A DNA stretch of 64,000 nucleotides. It comes from Caenorhabditis elegans (lineage: Eukaryota; Nematoda; Chromadorea; Rhabditida; Rhabditidae). The stretch covers positions 12,772,001 through 12,836,000 of the forward strand of contig NC_003279.8 of NCBI RefSeq assembly GCF_000002985.6. Direction: 5' to 3'. The translations under genes were made by a program, and so were the position numbers. The stretch's first letter is position 1. Each line of letters begins with the position of its first letter. Below are positions 61,515 through 64,000 of this stretch, one piece after another. A model generated the notes under the pieces. The model did not search any database and had not been told where the DNA came from. It saw nothing but the letters and a program-made list of their open reading frames with translations.

Positions 61515-63131
61515 ATTACCGGAAAAATTCTGGTTTTTCGGATTTTGTACAATTTTTATCGATTTTTTTTGCCTTCTCTACCTGTGATTTTCTAGTCAGC
61601 TTACTTTTTTTTGTTGCCCCCTGAAAAAAACCCGATTATCATGTAAAATTTTTGAGTGGCACCGGCGATTTTCGCAATATCGATTTTCGGAAAATCGATA
61701 ATTTTTTTGATATTCAGAATTTTCGGGAAATTTTTAGAGAAAATTTGAGTATCTTTTAAAAAAATTGAAAGTTCAAAAATTCCAAAAAAAATTTTTTTTC
61801 GAAATTATCGATTTTGAACAAATTTCCGATATATCGATTTTTCCCTCGAAAACCTGAAAATTGCCTGAAAATAGCCGGTTCCACTCTAACTATTGACCCT
61901 CCATCATCAAAAAATGCTTTTATCGATTAGTTTTAAACCCCGCCCACTCTCTCCCGGGGCCCCGCCCCCACTCAAAAACATTCACTTTCGCGTCATTAAT
62001 ACGGTGTTTTGATCTTTCGATTTTTTCTTTGATAATCTGATTTTTTTCGAAAAAAAATCAATAATTTGTGATTCGCCCCGCCCTCTGGATTTTTTGTCAT
62101 ATTTTTCCCCGATTTTTTAAAAGATTGGTCTTGTGGTAATAAAATAAAAATTTCAATGCGTTTTTTGTAGTTTGTAGTAGTTGAACCTCAACCAAGTTGG
62201 TAGTGTTTAGTTTGTAGTGCCTAAATCAAAAAGTTTAATTTTTACTATTTTCCAAAAATCCAAAAAAGTTTGTTGAGCTTTAATTTTTTAATTTCTTTTT
62301 TTTTTAGTTTGTAGTTTGTATTCCACACAATATGAGCCTCTACCAATATTGTAGTTTGTAGCCTCAACCATTTCTACCCCCAAAACTTGATGTCTGTAGT
62401 TTGTAGTTTGACAGCCTCAACCAAATGCCCAATTATATGGCGTCATCTCAATTATTTCTCTTTAAAAAAAAAAAAGACGGAATCCTCAATTTTCGAGTCA
62501 ACTGACCATCTCAAGAAGAAGAAATCGTAAGTTTTCGGTCAAAAACCGGTCCCCTCACTCTCCTGAAGCAGAAAATGAAGAAGAAGAAGCTTACCTTAAT
62601 TATCCATAAGGGATTAGTTAATCGAGAAAAAAGTGAAAAAAGAAGGAGGTGAAGGGAATGAAGCATGTCTCAGAATCACATCATTTTATTGCCCGGTATT
62701 TTTATTTCCATTTTGAATTTATTTTTGCAAGAAAACAAATTTGTGGAAAAATATTTTTTTTAAAAATTTTTTCGAAATTTTTCTCTTCTGCGGCCACGTA
62801 GCAAAATATTTGAAAAATTTAATGCAAACTGGTAATTCGAACACTTTTTTCAAATTTTTCAAATAATTTTTCTAAATCAAAAATTCTATAATTACCTGTT
62901 TGAGAGCCTTCTTATCTCATGCGGCCGTGAAATCAAGTTGGTGGCCGAGTTTTTCTTTCTTTCACGGCCATGTGGTAAAATCTTTAAACTTTTTTAGCAA
63001 AGTGAAAATTTGAAAACTTCAACTAAAATTCTCTTGGAAAATCAAGTTTCCCGATAATTTTTTTTCCAGTTTTTTTAAGTTCAAATATCGAAACTTTATT
63101 TTCTTTTTTTTCAGATTCCTTCAAAAATTCA
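61515..63131. other. Intergenic region between nhx-8 and ptr-17
   Basis: Carries the exchanger 3' UTR, with 'aataaaataaaa' at about 62138-62150 as a likely polyadenylation signal. Further on are tttgtagt clusters with 'cctcaacca' words (62165-62430) and two 'ggccgag' repeats (62785-62975). No exon seen. A ttttttcag acceptor at 63105-63114 precedes the next gene by 17 nt and is a probable trans-splice site. Confidence 0.5.
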
Positions 63132-63828
63132 ATGATTATAAGCAAAATCCGAGCTGCTCCGCTGGAGCAGCCATGGGCAAATATAGTGGCAAAATACTGT
63201 TTATTTGTTGCAAAGTGAGGCTAACGAAAATTTGTAGTTTGTAGTCTCTAACAAAATTGTTTCTCTACTTCAGATATCCATGGCCATTTATCATTATTCC
63301 ACTGATTATCACAATTTGCTTATCAATGGGAATTATATTAAATTTCAAAATCGTACGTGGTGTCAATTATCTCTATGCGCCTTTAAATGCCACGTGGAAG
63401 ACGGAGGAGGCGGTTTTTGGAGAGAATTGGGCAAAAGATGACGATCATTTCTATCCGGGTAAACTACAAATTACAAACTATACAAACTGCAAACTACATT
63501 TACTTCATTAACTACAATAACGTCAATAACTAGATCAACCCATACTAACTTTAAGTAATATCAACTACAACTACATTAAATACGTTAACTACAGTATAAA
63601 CTACATTAACTACAATTTAGAAACTACATTTACTACATTGTTTCAGGAAAAGACATACTCCGTCGCCAGGGAATCTATCTAATTGTGAATGCAAAAGACG
63701 GTGGAAATGTGCTCCGACAGGAATATGCTCAGGATTTCTTGAAAATACTTGATTGGATATTAAATGTGAAATTATTATCGTCTGCAGGAAGAATATTCAC
63801 TTATAAGGATGTTTGTCTTCATTTTCAG
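63132..63828 (+). CDS. ptr-17: Patched-related protein, N-terminal part, cut by window edge
   Basis: First three exons, 63132-63214, 63274-63458 and 63647-63828, join in phase and encode about 150 residues; a GTTAGT donor follows at 63829, so the gene continues beyond the window. The start is the first ATG after a strong tttcag acceptor at 63114. An N-terminal cytoplasmic stretch (APLEQPWANIVAKY) leads into the first membrane helix around YPWPFIIIPLIITICLSMG. An extracellular segment with YLYAPLNATWKTEEAVF, FYPGKDILRRQGIYLIV and an NAT sequon follows. This start is typical of nematode patched-related (PTR) proteins, which belong to the RND/sterol-sensing-domain superfamily and act in cuticle formation and vesicle traffic. 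The number 17 rests on locus order recalled from memory. Confidence 0.8.
63459..63646. repeat. actaca-rich degenerate intron
   Basis: The second intron of the PTR gene is almost wholly made of 'actacaaac', 'aactacatt' and 'taactacaat' words, a diverged version of the ctacaaa repeat found across the window. Confidence 0.6.
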
Positions 63829-64000
63829 GTTAGTTGAGTTTATGCGGGGGAGGGGAGACGGCTGGCTACTTTAAACGCGTGCAACTATTCAGTGGTGAGA
63901 GGTAGTGAAAATCTGTTAACCAACAAATGTTGGAAATTTTACGCTTAATACTTTTGTAGTGATACAATTTTTTGTAGCTATCATGGTTTTTGAGATATAT

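Overview
The window is nematode chromosomal DNA and matches Caenorhabditis elegans. The evidence is AT-rich sequence, introns ending in TTTTCAG, probable trans-splice acceptors just upstream of start codons, many dispersed palindromic repeats, and an interstitial block of the nematode telomere hexamer TTAGGC. I recognise a GSK-3 kinase, an NHE8-type Na+/H+ exchanger and a patched-related protein in the order gsk-3, nhx-8, ptr-17, which points from memory to the Y18D10A region of chromosome I. No rRNA, tRNA, CRISPR array, plasmid or viral gene was found.

Layout. Plus strand, 1661-10158: a 13-exon gene with three SPK domains followed by an AT-hook (attf-6-like). A higher-order AT-rich minisatellite (about 10325-11212) separates it from the visible exons of an unrecognised plus-strand gene (11221-12281) whose 5' end I cannot find. 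Minus strand, 14096-13772: two in-phase exons of a possible small gene or pseudogene. Minus strand, 34546-16210: a large gene of about 1634 codons encoding an N-terminal coiled coil, acidic and disordered segments, a tandem array of AT-hook exons, a repeated short linear motif and a helical C-terminus. Its introns are full of degenerate AT-rich repeats and one holds a 1.6 kb near-perfect inverted repeat. Minus strand, 37239-35588: a GILT-like thiol reductase. Minus strand, 39798-38169: NAD(P)HX epimerase (NAXE/YjeF_N). Then about 7.5 kb of repeat-rich upstream DNA leads to gsk-3 (plus, 47362-52665), an nhx-8 type exchanger (plus, 56477-61514), and the first three exons of ptr-17 (plus, from 63132, running off the window).

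Function. The genes are not one pathway. Two encode candidate nuclear AT-hook proteins. gsk-3 is a signalling kinase, the exchanger and GILT-like protein probably act in endomembrane or lysosomal compartments, NAXE repairs damaged NAD(P)H, and the PTR protein is a sterol-sensing-domain-family membrane protein. The three minus-strand genes 39798-16210 lie head to tail with gaps of about 1 kb, longer than usual for a C. elegans operon.

Most notable: an apparent one-base frameshift in SPK domain 2; tandem duplication of AT-hook exons with one decayed copy carrying a stop; the long intronic inverted repeat; a three-copy short linear motif; a 130-bp higher-order minisatellite; a palindromic element split by a foreign insertion; and a TTTGTAG heptamer that clusters at splice sites. 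All exon models here are my own reading from splice consensus and phase; no alignment or transcript data were available.
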